A DNA stretch of 64,000 nt from Oxydemutator sp963693105. GTDB taxonomy: Bacteria > Pseudomonadota > Gammaproteobacteria > Poriferisulfidales > Oxydemutatoraceae. The position numbers and the translations under genes were made by a program. The notes beneath the pieces are model-generated. The model saw only the letters and a list, made by a program, of their open reading frames with translations. It was not told the DNA's origin and made no database searches. Of the stretch, positions 16,871-24,848 are shown piece by piece; position 1 is the first letter of the stretch, and each line of letters opens with the position of its first letter. The stretch covers positions 310,001 to 374,000 of the forward strand of contig OY843752.1 in assembly GCA_963693105.1 (NCBI GenBank). The letters run 5' to 3'.

Positions 16871-17962
16871 TCAGTCGTTCTGAATGACGATCTTCGGGAA
16901 CTTCGCCGAGTAGTCTTTGGCACGCACCGCCAGACGCGCCGCCGTTTTTCTCGCGGTTTCGATATAAATCTGCGCCAGCCTTCCCTGCGGCTCGGCGACA
17001 ACCGTCGGCTTGCCGCTGTCGGTCTGCTCGCGAATGGCCTTGTCGAGGGGCAGGCGTCCCAGCACCTCGATCTTGTAATCCTGCGCGATTTTGTCGCCGC
17101 CGCCGGAGCCGAAAATATGCTCCTCGTGGCCGCACTGGCTGCATATATGGATGCTCATGTTCTCGATGATGCCGAGGATGGGCACGTCCACCTTCTCGAA
17201 CATCTTGATGCCTTTGCGGGCGTCGAGCAGCGCGATGTCCTGCGGCGTCGTCACGATGACCGCGCCGCTGACCGGGATTTTCTGCGCCAGCGTCAGCTGC
17301 ACGTCGCCGGTTCCCGGCGGCAGATCCACCACCAGATAATCCAGGTCGCGCCAGTTGGTGTTGTTCAGCAGTTGTTCAAGCGCCTGGGTGACCATCGGCC
17401 CGCGCCATATCATCGGCGTTTCCTCGTCAATCAGAAAACCGATGGACATGGCCTGCAAATCGAACGAGTCGAGCGGCTCCAGCGTCTGGCCGTCTTTGGT
17501 GTCGGGCTGTTGGCGGATGCCGAGCATGGTCGGCTGGCTGGGGCCGTAGATGTCGGCGTCGAGCAGGCCGACGGCGGCGCCTTCCGCCACCAGCGCCAGC
17601 GCCAGGTTCACCGCCGTCGTGGACTTGCCGACGCCGCCCTTGCCCGACGCCACGGCGATGACGTTGCGAATGTTCTGAAGCGGCTTGAGACTCTTTTGCA
17701 CCGAATGCGCCTGAATCTCCCAGTCGGCGTCCACCTCGACCCGCTCCACGCCTTCCAATGCCCTGATTTTTTCCTCGACCATGCCGACGAGTTCCGGCAC
17801 GAAACTTCTGGCCGGGTAACCGAGGCGCAGTCTGGCGCGCACCGTGCCGCCCTCGACCGCGACGTCCGACATTGCCCCGGACGCAACCAGGTCCTTCCCG
17901 GTATTGGGGTCTATGACATCTTTCAGGGCCTGCTCGACCGCCTGACTGTTCAGTTGCGACAT
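16871..17962 (-). CDS. mrp: Iron-sulfur cluster carrier protein Mrp/ApbC
   Basis: 363 residues from the ATG preceding SQLNSQAVE (a GTG four codons upstream is possible). An N-terminal MIP18-like domain (KDVIDPNTGKDLVASGAM) is followed by a ParA-type ATPase: deviant Walker A SGKGGVGKST and the DADIYGPSQP and DLPPGTGD segments. CSQCGHEE provides the CxxC that holds a bridging Fe-S cluster. Divergent from the DUF429/tnpB region. Confidence 0.94.
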   Translation of the reverse strand: MSQLNSQAVEQALKDVIDPNTGKDLVASGAMSDVAVEGGTVRARLRLGYPARSFVPELVGMVEEKIRALEGVERVEVDADWEIQAHSVQKSLKPLQNIRNVIAVASGKGGVGKSTTAVNLALALVAEGAAVGLLDADIYGPSQPTMLGIRQQPDTKDGQTLEPLDSFDLQAMSIGFLIDEETPMIWRGPMVTQALEQLLNNTNWRDLDYLVVDLPPGTGDVQLTLAQKIPVSGAVIVTTPQDIALLDARKGIKMFEKVDVPILGIIENMSIHICSQCGHEEHIFGSGGGDKIAQDYKIEVLGRLPLDKAIREQTDSGKPTVVAEPQGRLAQIYIETARKTAARLAVRAKDYSAKFPKIVIQND

Positions 17963-18007
17963 GATTGGGTGCACCGGCTGGAACGGTGATTATATCAAAA
18001 GTAGCGG

Positions 18008-18021
18008 ACAGGTTATCCTGT
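18008..18021. promoter_or_regulatory. short inverted repeat in the mrp / DUF429 divergent region
   Basis: ACAGG-TTAT-CCTGT, just 4 bp before the original ATG of the DUF429 gene and 46 bp from the mrp start. Could be an operator; equally could be chance at this length. Confidence 0.3.
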
Positions 18022-18029
18022 ACAAATGC

Positions 18030-18036
18030 TTTTAAT
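18030..18036. repeat. 7-bp flanking direct repeat, left
   Basis: TTTTAAT immediately left of the tnpB element, repeated at 19299-19305 on the right. Looks like a target-site duplication. Confidence 0.75.
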
Positions 18037-18055
18037 GGGGAATTATATACAATAG
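18037..18055 (+). repeat. left terminal inverted repeat
   Basis: GGGGAATTATATACAATAG; matches the complement of 19280-19298 in 18 of 19 positions, and the next bases (T-CGC) also pair in part. Confidence 0.85.
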
Positions 18056-18071
18056 TACGCCAGTGTCTGAA

Positions 18072-19292
18072 ATGAACAAGACCCATCGCACCATCCGCTA
18101 CCGCCTGCACCCGCGAAGCGTTGCGAAGTCCGCCATGCTTTGGGGCACCGCTGGAGCCTGCCGTTTTGTCTGGAACCACTTTGTGGCGAAGTTGCGCGAC
18201 GACTACGTCTTCTACGGCGAATGCAATCCCCGTTTCTTCACAATCGGCAAGCAGTTTGTCAACTTGCGCCGCCAAGTCCCGTGGTTACGGGATTATTCCT
18301 GCGCCACGGTTCGCCTATCCCTGAAACCGATACAGACAGCCTACGAGCAATACTTCAAGGGCGCCGGTGGCCTGCCTCGCTTCAAGGGCAAATACTTCAC
18401 GGACGCGAGTTTCCCGCTGACGGCGGGGACATTCAAGATGATGGGCAGGAACTACCTGCACGTCCAGCGCATAGGCACAATGCGGCTCACGGGGCACAAT
18501 TCCTACCCGGACGCGAAGGCGGTGAGCGGCACAATCAAGAACGAATGCGGCATGTGGTATGCCTACCTGACCTGCGAGGTCGAGGCTGCCGCCGAGTTGA
18601 AGGTTGTGCGGGAAGTCGGGATAGACCGCAATGCCGGTCAGGTTACGCTGTCGGATGGAACCCGCTATGAAATGCCCAATATGACGAGGCTTGAAGCCCG
18701 CAAACGCCGCTATCAGCGCATGATGTCCCGGCGGCGCTGTGGAAGCCTGAAACACGGCACAAAGCCGTCAAACCGCTACCTGAAGGCAAGGCTGATGGCT
18801 CGCAAGACCCACCAGAAGATAGCCCATGCAAGGGCGAACTGGTGTCACCACGTCTCCCGCAAAGTCGCCGACCGTTACAATCTGGTGTATCTGGAAGACC
18901 TGAACATCGCTGGCATGACCGCCAGCGCAAAAGGCACTGCCGAAAAGCCCGGCAAGAACGTCAAGCAAAAGACTGGTCTGAACCGGACAATCCGGTCATC
19001 GGGTTGGGGCAAACTGGATCAGTGCCTTGACTACAAGTCCAACGTGGTGAAGGTGCCCGCCGCCTACACCAGTCAGAAGTGCCGCGCCTGTGGGCACACC
19101 GCAAAGCAGAATAGAAAAACACAGTCCGACTTCCATTGCGTGAAGTGCGGACATCGAGCCAATGCCGACATGAACGCGGCATTGAATATATTGGCCTTCG
19201 GGAATGGGGCTGCCGGACGTGGAGATGGCGGGGTTGCCCGGTCTGTGAAGCGTCAAAATGAACAAAAGTTCCCTGCGGACTATTGTATATGA
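18072..19292 (+). CDS. tnpB: TnpB RNA-guided nuclease family protein
   Basis: 406 residues from ATG; an in-frame GTG lies 3 codons upstream. RuvC-like catalytic residues are complete: D185 in GIDRN, E275 in LEDLNI, D366 in NADMNAALNI. The zinc ribbon C337xxC340 (CRACGHT) and C356xxC359 (CVKCGHR) is intact, and the N-terminal helical part is full length, so the protein could be active. TnpB cuts DNA guided by an RNA read from the element's right end. Here the stop codon lies inside the right inverted repeat, so any guide would come from the downstream gene. No tnpA is present. Confidence 0.9.
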   Translation: MNKTHRTIRYRLHPRSVAKSAMLWGTAGACRFVWNHFVAKLRDDYVFYGECNPRFFTIGKQFVNLRRQVPWLRDYSCATVRLSLKPIQTAYEQYFKGAGGLPRFKGKYFTDASFPLTAGTFKMMGRNYLHVQRIGTMRLTGHNSYPDAKAVSGTIKNECGMWYAYLTCEVEAAAELKVVREVGIDRNAGQVTLSDGTRYEMPNMTRLEARKRRYQRMMSRRRCGSLKHGTKPSNRYLKARLMARKTHQKIAHARANWCHHVSRKVADRYNLVYLEDLNIAGMTASAKGTAEKPGKNVKQKTGLNRTIRSSGWGKLDQCLDYKSNVVKVPAAYTSQKCRACGHTAKQNRKTQSDFHCVKCGHRANADMNAALNILAFGNGAAGRGDGGVARSVKRQNEQKFPADYCI

Positions 19293-19298
19293 TTCCCC
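19280..19298 (-). repeat. right terminal inverted repeat
   Basis: Complement of GGGGAATCATATACAATAG. It contains the tnpB stop codon and a new in-frame ATG for the DUF429 gene, overlapping as ATGA. Confidence 0.85.
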
Positions 19299-20062
19299 TT
19301 TTAATCGGAATGGATTGCGCGACTCAAGCAAACAAAGTCGGTCTCGCCAGCGGGCGCTTGGAGGAGGAGGAGGAACTGAAGATTGAGTCCGCCAAACGCC
19401 TGCCAACGTGGAAGGCCATTGACGACCAGGTCAGCCAGTGGATAGAAGATGAGGGAAACTGTTTGCTTGCCCTCGACGCTCCTTTGGGGTGGCCTGAGCC
19501 TCTCGGCAAGCTGCTTGTTCAGCACGAAGCGGGGGCCGCACTCCAGAAGCAAACCGACCCGATGTTTCTGAAGGAGCAAGCCAACCGTATGTTTGATAGA
19601 GAGACGGACCGGTGGATACACAAAAACATCCGCAAGAAACCTCTTTCTGTCGGCGCGGATAGAATTGCCCGCACCGCACACGCCACGCTTGCTTTTCTGG
19701 AAAGACTGTGGAAGAAAACGAAGCTTGCGATTCCATTGGCATGGAAGCCCGAAGACGTTGCGGATGTTTCTGTGATTGAAGTCTATCCTGCGGCAACGCT
19801 CAAAGGCCGCGGCCTGTGTAACACCGGCCTCAAGGGGAAGAAGGGCAAAGACAAGCGGAAATGTGTTATTGAAAAGTTGAAACATGAGATGACGTTGCCC
19901 GGAGACGTGGAAGAGGAGATGCTGGAAAACGACGATGTTCTCGACGCGGTGGTGTGCGTACTGGCGGCGGCGGACTTCAAGGAAGGCGAGGCAACCAATC
20001 CGCCGAACCGGAAGATTGCAAAGCTTGCAGAAAAAGAAGGCTGGATATGGGTGAGAGAATAA
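19289..20062 (+). CDS. DUF429 family protein (predicted RNase H-like fold)
   Basis: 257 residues. LIGMDCATQANKVGLASG, LALDAPLGWPE and VIEVYPAATLKGRG are DUF429 hallmarks; the acidic residues fit a predicted RNase H-like nuclease fold, though function is unproven. The ancestral start was probably ATG at 18026 followed by CTTTTAATC; the tnpB element cut it off, and the right inverted repeat now supplies ATG ATT CCC in frame, overlapping the tnpB stop (ATGA). A TTG two codons earlier is also in frame. The gene seems to survive under read-through from tnpB. Confidence 0.82.
   Translation: MIPLLIGMDCATQANKVGLASGRLEEEEELKIESAKRLPTWKAIDDQVSQWIEDEGNCLLALDAPLGWPEPLGKLLVQHEAGAALQKQTDPMFLKEQANRMFDRETDRWIHKNIRKKPLSVGADRIARTAHATLAFLERLWKKTKLAIPLAWKPEDVADVSVIEVYPAATLKGRGLCNTGLKGKKGKDKRKCVIEKLKHEMTLPGDVEEEMLENDDVLDAVVCVLAAADFKEGEATNPPNRKIAKLAEKEGWIWVRE
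19299..19305. repeat. 7-bp flanking direct repeat, right
   Basis: TTTTAAT, the partner of 18030-18036. Confidence 0.75.
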
Positions 20063-20116
20063 GGCGTAGTTGCGAAGAATTCCCCGCGCCAGAACCAGGA
20101 ACAGCCTTGCTGAAAA

Positions 20117-21595
20117 ATGAACAACATATTCCTCCCCGCGCTTCCGCTCATCGTATTGCTGGCCGCCCTCCTTCTGAAAAGAGGGGCCATTGTGAGTTCC
20201 CTCCTCGGCAGTCTGGCTGTATTGGCGGTCATTTTCCACGACAGCCGCTACGCGCTGGACATCAATGCGCTGCTTGCAACGGATTTGCCGATTGTATTCA
20301 TCCTGACCCTTTCCGTTGCGCTGGTGATTATTCCCGGGCAGATTCTGAATGCGCTGCTGAAAGCGTCGGGGACAATCGAAAAAATCGGCGTGCGCATCGA
20401 AAGCATCCAACTGTCGCGTGTGAAGATGGCGTCCCTTCTCACTCTGGGCGTTGCACCCATGCTCGAATCGCTGACCGGCTTCGGGGTTTCATTGTTTTTC
20501 ACCGTGCCGGTTCTGGTTCAATTATTCAGCATCAGGAAGGCGTTGCTGTTGTCTTTGCTGAGCATGAATATCATGCCGTGGGGAACCTTGGCACTGGCCA
20601 CCTTGATTGGAGCGCAAATATCAGGGACCTCGTTCCAGCCGTTGGCGGCGATGACGAGTTGGACCAGTTTCGCGGTTTTTCCGGTAATCGGATTATTGAT
20701 ATTTGTAATCTGCCGGGACCAGGAATCGAAGTCAATTTCCACCTTGATTTATCCGTTGATGACAGGTTTTGTGCTGTCATGCTGCCTGGTTTTTTACAAT
20801 GCCCATACAACGGCGGAACTAGCCGGCGTTTATGCCGGACTCACCACCGTCGTGCTTGGATTGCTCGCCGGATTGTTGCGCGCCGGCAGGGGGTTGTTGT
20901 CGCGATTCATCCACGCCCGACCCTCTCTGCTCAAATTGTTCGCCCCGTATCTGACACTCATTGTCCTGATTGGCTTGTCCAGAATCACGGTGGTTTATGA
21001 CGCATTGCAGAATTTTTTCAGCATCGAAAGCGGCGACGTCAAACTGTTTGTTTTCACCAGTCCGGGAATATTCATTTTCCTCACTGTCATCCTGGCCTGC
21101 GCATTTTCCAAAACCTGCCGGGGCCATCCCGGCGTTTTCTACAACGGCGTAAAACGATCCGCATACCCCGTGACCGGCATCATGATGTTTGTCGTCTTTG
21201 CCCAACTCCACCGGGCAAGCGGCATATTCGAAGACCTCGCCTCGCGGATGGTCGCCTTGGAACTGTCGGAGATTGTCTTCGTCTCCCCCCTGCTCGGCAT
21301 GTTGAGCGGCTATGCCACCGGCTCAAACATCGGCGGCAACGCACTCTTGATGTCGTTGCAGAGCGACGCGGGCGACTATTTTGGCCGGGAACTCGCGTTT
21401 GCCGCGCTGCAGAACAGTGGCGCCGGGCACGCGGTCTTCATGTCGCTTCCAATCATCCTGCTTACGCTGTCCATCGCCGGAATGAGCCGCGACGATGTTC
21501 ATTCCCGGCAAACATGGCTGATAAGACGCGCCCTGCTGTGCGCCCCGCTGATCTACGCCGCGCTGGTGGTTCCGTTCTATCTGCTGATTCATTGA
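20117..21595 (+). CDS. L-lactate permease (LctP) family transporter
   Basis: 492 residues and roughly a dozen membrane helices. GVAPMLESLTGFGVSLFFTVP and GMLSGYATGSNIGGNALLMS are the two conserved loops of the LctP family of lactate/glycolate permeases. It is somewhat shorter than the E. coli proteins. No lactate dehydrogenase is adjacent, so the substrate is inferred. ATG follows a weak site 54 bp after the DUF429 gene. Confidence 0.8.
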   Translation: MNNIFLPALPLIVLLAALLLKRGAIVSSLLGSLAVLAVIFHDSRYALDINALLATDLPIVFILTLSVALVIIPGQILNALLKASGTIEKIGVRIESIQLSRVKMASLLTLGVAPMLESLTGFGVSLFFTVPVLVQLFSIRKALLLSLLSMNIMPWGTLALATLIGAQISGTSFQPLAAMTSWTSFAVFPVIGLLIFVICRDQESKSISTLIYPLMTGFVLSCCLVFYNAHTTAELAGVYAGLTTVVLGLLAGLLRAGRGLLSRFIHARPSLLKLFAPYLTLIVLIGLSRITVVYDALQNFFSIESGDVKLFVFTSPGIFIFLTVILACAFSKTCRGHPGVFYNGVKRSAYPVTGIMMFVVFAQLHRASGIFEDLASRMVALELSEIVFVSPLLGMLSGYATGSNIGGNALLMSLQSDAGDYFGRELAFAALQNSGAGHAVFMSLPIILLTLSIAGMSRDDVHSRQTWLIRRALLCAPLIYAALVVPFYLLIH

Positions 21596-21722
21596 CCGGC
21601 ACCCGGAGTGACAACCGGCACAGAAACAGCGAGTCTGAAATGATTTACCGGCACTCCAGACTCCATAATGGTATATTTTTGCGGGTGAACGCCGAAGACA
21701 TTGCCGCCCGACAAACTCCACG

Positions 21723-23765
21723 ATGACCGAAAAACGCGAAATCCTGGTTACCAACGCCCTGCCTTACGCCAACGGGCCGATTCATCTGGGGCATCTGCTG
21801 GAATACATACAGGCCGATGTCTGGGTGCGTTTTCAGCGGCTTTGCGGCAACGACTGCCATTACATCTGCGCCGACGACGCGCACGGCACGCCGATTATGA
21901 TCAAGGCGCAGCAGGAGGGCATCACCGCCGAGGAGCTGATCGGGCGCATGCACAAGGAACATCTGGAGGATTTCGAGTCCTTTCTGGTGCGCTTCGACAA
22001 CTACCACACGACCCACTCCGACGAAAACCGCGAACTGTCGAGCCTGGTGTACCGCCGCCTGCAGGAGGGCGGACACATCGTGCGGCGCAACATCACCCAG
22101 GCCTTCGACGAGCAGGCCGGCATGTTTCTGCCCGACCGCTATATCCAGGGCGAATGCCCGCGTTGCGGCGCCGCCGACCAGTACGGCGACTGCTGCGAGG
22201 TGTGCGGCTCAACCTACGCCGCCTCGGAGCTGGTGGACCCGGTTTCGGTGCTGAGCCGCAAAAAACCGGTTGAACGCGAATCGGAGCATTACTTTTTCCG
22301 GCTGAAAGATTTCGAGGAGCAGCTGAAGGCGTGGACCGGGGGCCGCCACGTGCAGCCCGAAATCCGCAACAAGCTCAACGAGTGGTTCGAGGCCGGGCTG
22401 CAAGACTGGGACATCTCGCGCGATGCGCCCTACTTCGGCTTCGAGATACCCGACCATCCGGGCAAATACTTCTACGTCTGGCTGGACGCGCCCATCGGCT
22501 ACATGGCGAGTTTCCGCAACTACTGCGAGCGCGAGGGCGTTGACTTCGAGCGTTTCTGGAAGGAGACCGGCGGCGCCACCGAACTGCACCACTTCATCGG
22601 CAAGGACATCGCCTACTTCCACACGCTGTTCTGGCCGGCGATGCTCAAAGGCGCCGGCTTCCGCCAGCCGACGGCGGTGCACTGCCACGGTTTCCTGACC
22701 ATCAACGGCCAGAAAATGTCGAAATCGCGCGGCACTTTCATCACCGCAAAAACCTACCTGCGGCACCTGTCGCCCGAATACCTGCGTTATTACTTCGCCG
22801 CAAAACTCGGCAACAACATCGGCGACACGGACCTGAACCTCGACGACTTCGTACAGCGGGTCAACAGCGACCTGGTCGGCAAAATCGTCAACATCGCAAG
22901 CCGCTGCGCGAGTTTCATCCACAAACATTTCGACGACCGCATTTTGTGCACGGACGCCACCGCCGGCCACGAACTCTACCGCGAATTCGTCGCCGCCGGC
23001 GACGACATCGCGCGCGCTTACGAGAACCTCGAATACTCCGCCGCGATGCGCGCCATCATGGCGCTGGCCGACAAGGCCAACCAGTTCATAGACCGCCACA
23101 AGCCGTGGGAGGCCGCGAAACGGGACGGCGCAAGCGCCGACCTGCACATCGTTTGCAGCCTCGGCCTGCTGCTGTTCAGCCGCCTCGTTCTCTACCTGAA
23201 ACCGGTGCTGCCCGACACCTGCGCCAAAGCCGGCGCGTTTTTGAACTGCCCGCTCGACGACTGGCGCGGCGACCCCTTTTCGGAAAAGAAACGCGCCGGC
23301 GGGGAATACCACAGAATCAACCGTTTCCAACCCCTGCTGACCCGCGTCGAGCGCGCCGCCGCCGACCAACTGACCGCCTCGCCACCGCAGCAGACCCGTG
23401 AAAAACCTGGAGCAAACGACATGACCGGAAAAACAACGCAAATCGGAGTCGATGATTTTCAGAAACTCGACCTCCGCGTCGGCAGAATCGTCAAAGCCGA
23501 AACCGTCGAAGGCGCCGACAAGCTGCTGCGCCTGGAGGTGGATGTCGGCGAGGCCGACCACCGCAGCATCCTCGCCGGCATCCGCCGGGCCTACGAGCCG
23601 GAGCAGCTTCACGGGCGCCTGGTCGTCGTCGTTGCCAATCTGGCGCCGAAAAAAATGCGCTTCGGCGTTTCCGAAGGCATGGTGCTGGCGGCCGGTCCCG
23701 GCGGCGACGAACTGTTCCTGGTGGCGGCGGACGACGGCGCCGAAGCCGGCATGGAGGTCAAGTGA
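21723..23765 (+). CDS. metG: Methionyl-tRNA synthetase
   Basis: 680 residues. HIGH motif as PIHLGHLLEY, zinc knuckle CPRCGAADQYGDCCEVCG, KMSKS in GQKMSKSRGTF. A C-terminal tRNA-binding (EMAP-II-like) domain follows: FQKLDLRVGRIVKAE and VANLAPKKMRFGVSEGM, as in dimeric MetRS. The next gene starts within its stop codon (GTGA). Confidence 0.97.
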   Translation: MTEKREILVTNALPYANGPIHLGHLLEYIQADVWVRFQRLCGNDCHYICADDAHGTPIMIKAQQEGITAEELIGRMHKEHLEDFESFLVRFDNYHTTHSDENRELSSLVYRRLQEGGHIVRRNITQAFDEQAGMFLPDRYIQGECPRCGAADQYGDCCEVCGSTYAASELVDPVSVLSRKKPVERESEHYFFRLKDFEEQLKAWTGGRHVQPEIRNKLNEWFEAGLQDWDISRDAPYFGFEIPDHPGKYFYVWLDAPIGYMASFRNYCEREGVDFERFWKETGGATELHHFIGKDIAYFHTLFWPAMLKGAGFRQPTAVHCHGFLTINGQKMSKSRGTFITAKTYLRHLSPEYLRYYFAAKLGNNIGDTDLNLDDFVQRVNSDLVGKIVNIASRCASFIHKHFDDRILCTDATAGHELYREFVAAGDDIARAYENLEYSAAMRAIMALADKANQFIDRHKPWEAAKRDGASADLHIVCSLGLLLFSRLVLYLKPVLPDTCAKAGAFLNCPLDDWRGDPFSEKKRAGGEYHRINRFQPLLTRVERAAADQLTASPPQQTREKPGANDMTGKTTQIGVDDFQKLDLRVGRIVKAETVEGADKLLRLEVDVGEADHRSILAGIRRAYEPEQLHGRLVVVVANLAPKKMRFGVSEGMVLAAGPGGDELFLVAADDGAEAGMEVK

Positions 23766-24175
23766 GCCACGTCGAAACCGCCGGCGCCCAACTGAAATTC
23801 ACCCGCGCCGTCGCCCATATCAACGAGGAGGAATGCATCGGCTGCGCGCTGTGCCTGGCGGCCTGTCCGGTGGACGCCATCCTCGGCGCGGCGCAATGGA
23901 TGCACGGCGTTCTCGACGAGCAGTGCATCGGCTGCGAACTGTGCCTGCCCGTGTGTCCGGTGGATTGCATCGGCATGAAACCGCTGGCGCTGCCGGAGCA
24001 AACGCCGCAGGCGCGCAAACAGTTCGAGCAACGCCGCGCGCGCGAGGCCGGGCTGCGGTTCAAGGCGCGCAAGGCGCGGCTGGCGCGCGAAGCCGAACAA
24101 CAGAAAAGCACAAGACTCGCGGTCAAAAAAACGCTGGAAAGACGCCTCGCGGCCCGCAACCGGCAGACGGGGTAA
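23762..24175 (+). CDS. RnfB-like double [4Fe-4S] ferredoxin
   Basis: 137 residues, GTG start. Two ferredoxin motifs, CIGCALCLAACP and CIGCELCLPVCP, resemble the ferredoxin part of RnfB/RsxB but without the membrane anchor and ATP-like domain. The C-terminal third is highly basic (RRAREAGLRFKARKARLAR), probably helical. Coupled to metG and followed by nth. No other rnf genes are here, so this is an orphan ferredoxin, perhaps serving electron delivery. Confidence 0.82.
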   Translation: MSHVETAGAQLKFTRAVAHINEEECIGCALCLAACPVDAILGAAQWMHGVLDEQCIGCELCLPVCPVDCIGMKPLALPEQTPQARKQFEQRRAREAGLRFKARKARLAREAEQQKSTRLAVKKTLERRLAARNRQTG

Positions 24176-24182
24176 TCCATCC

Positions 24183-24833
24183 ATGCTGCCGCAGGCGAGT
24201 GTCCGCAAGATGTTCGCGCGTCTCAAAAAACGCAATCCGAACCCGCGCAGCGAGTTAATCTACCGCTCGAAATTTGAACTGCTGGTGGCGGTCATGCTGT
24301 CGGCGCAGGCGACCGATGTCAGCGTCAACAAGGCGACGCGAACGCTTTTCAAGGCCGCGAACACGCCCGAAAAAATGCTGAAACTCGGCAAACGAAAACT
24401 GAAAAGCCACATCAAGACCATCGGCCTGTTCAATGCAAAAACAGACAACATCCTCGCCACCTGCAAAATCCTGCTCGACCAACACGGCGGGCGCGTGCCG
24501 GGCAACCGGGATGCGCTGACCCGGTTGCCCGGGGTCGGCCGCAAGACCGCCAACGTGATCCTCAACAACGCCTTCGGCCAGCCGACGATTGCGGTGGACA
24601 CTCACATCTTCAGGGTCTCCAACCGCACCGGCCTGGCGCCCGGCAAGACACCCGACGCCGTCGAGAAAAAACTGCTCCGGGCCGTGCCCGATTCCTTCAA
24701 GCAGCACGCTCATCACTGGCTGATCCTGCACGGGCGCTACACCTGCAAGGCGCGCAATCCGGAATGCGGCGACTGCCCGATAGCGGATTTGTGCATCTGG
24801 CAGGACAAGCATACAATCGCGTCCACGGACTAA
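24183..24833 (+). CDS. nth: Endonuclease III
   Basis: 216 residues. Helix-hairpin-helix LPGVGRKTANVIL with the catalytic Lys, catalytic Asp in AVDTHIFRVS, and the C-terminal [4Fe-4S] motif CKARNPECGDCPIADLC. Base-excision glycosylase/lyase for oxidised pyrimidines. Confidence 0.96.
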   Translation: MLPQASVRKMFARLKKRNPNPRSELIYRSKFELLVAVMLSAQATDVSVNKATRTLFKAANTPEKMLKLGKRKLKSHIKTIGLFNAKTDNILATCKILLDQHGGRVPGNRDALTRLPGVGRKTANVILNNAFGQPTIAVDTHIFRVSNRTGLAPGKTPDAVEKKLLRAVPDSFKQHAHHWLILHGRYTCKARNPECGDCPIADLCIWQDKHTIASTD

Positions 24834-24848
24834 CCAGAGGAGAACACC

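Larger units (their letters stand above)
18037..19298 (+). mobile_element. tnpB-bearing element with terminal inverted repeats (1262 bp)
   Basis: Bounded by inverted repeats 18037-18055 (GGGGAATTATATACAATAG) and 19280-19298 (complement GGGGAATCATATACAATAG), one mismatch in 19, and flanked by TTTTAAT on both sides. Removing the element and one TTTTAAT restores ATG CTT TTA ATC GGA, an intact DUF429 start, so it inserted right after the start codon. It carries only tnpB and no recognisable transposase. IS200/IS605 and IS607 elements, the usual homes of tnpB, lack long terminal inverted repeats and duplications, so movement by a transposase in trans is inferred. Confidence 0.8.

Noticed and set aside
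18063..18071. GTG start for tnpB three codons upstream
   Set aside because: No ribosome site favours it over the ATG at 18072; either is possible and the catalytic region is unaffected.
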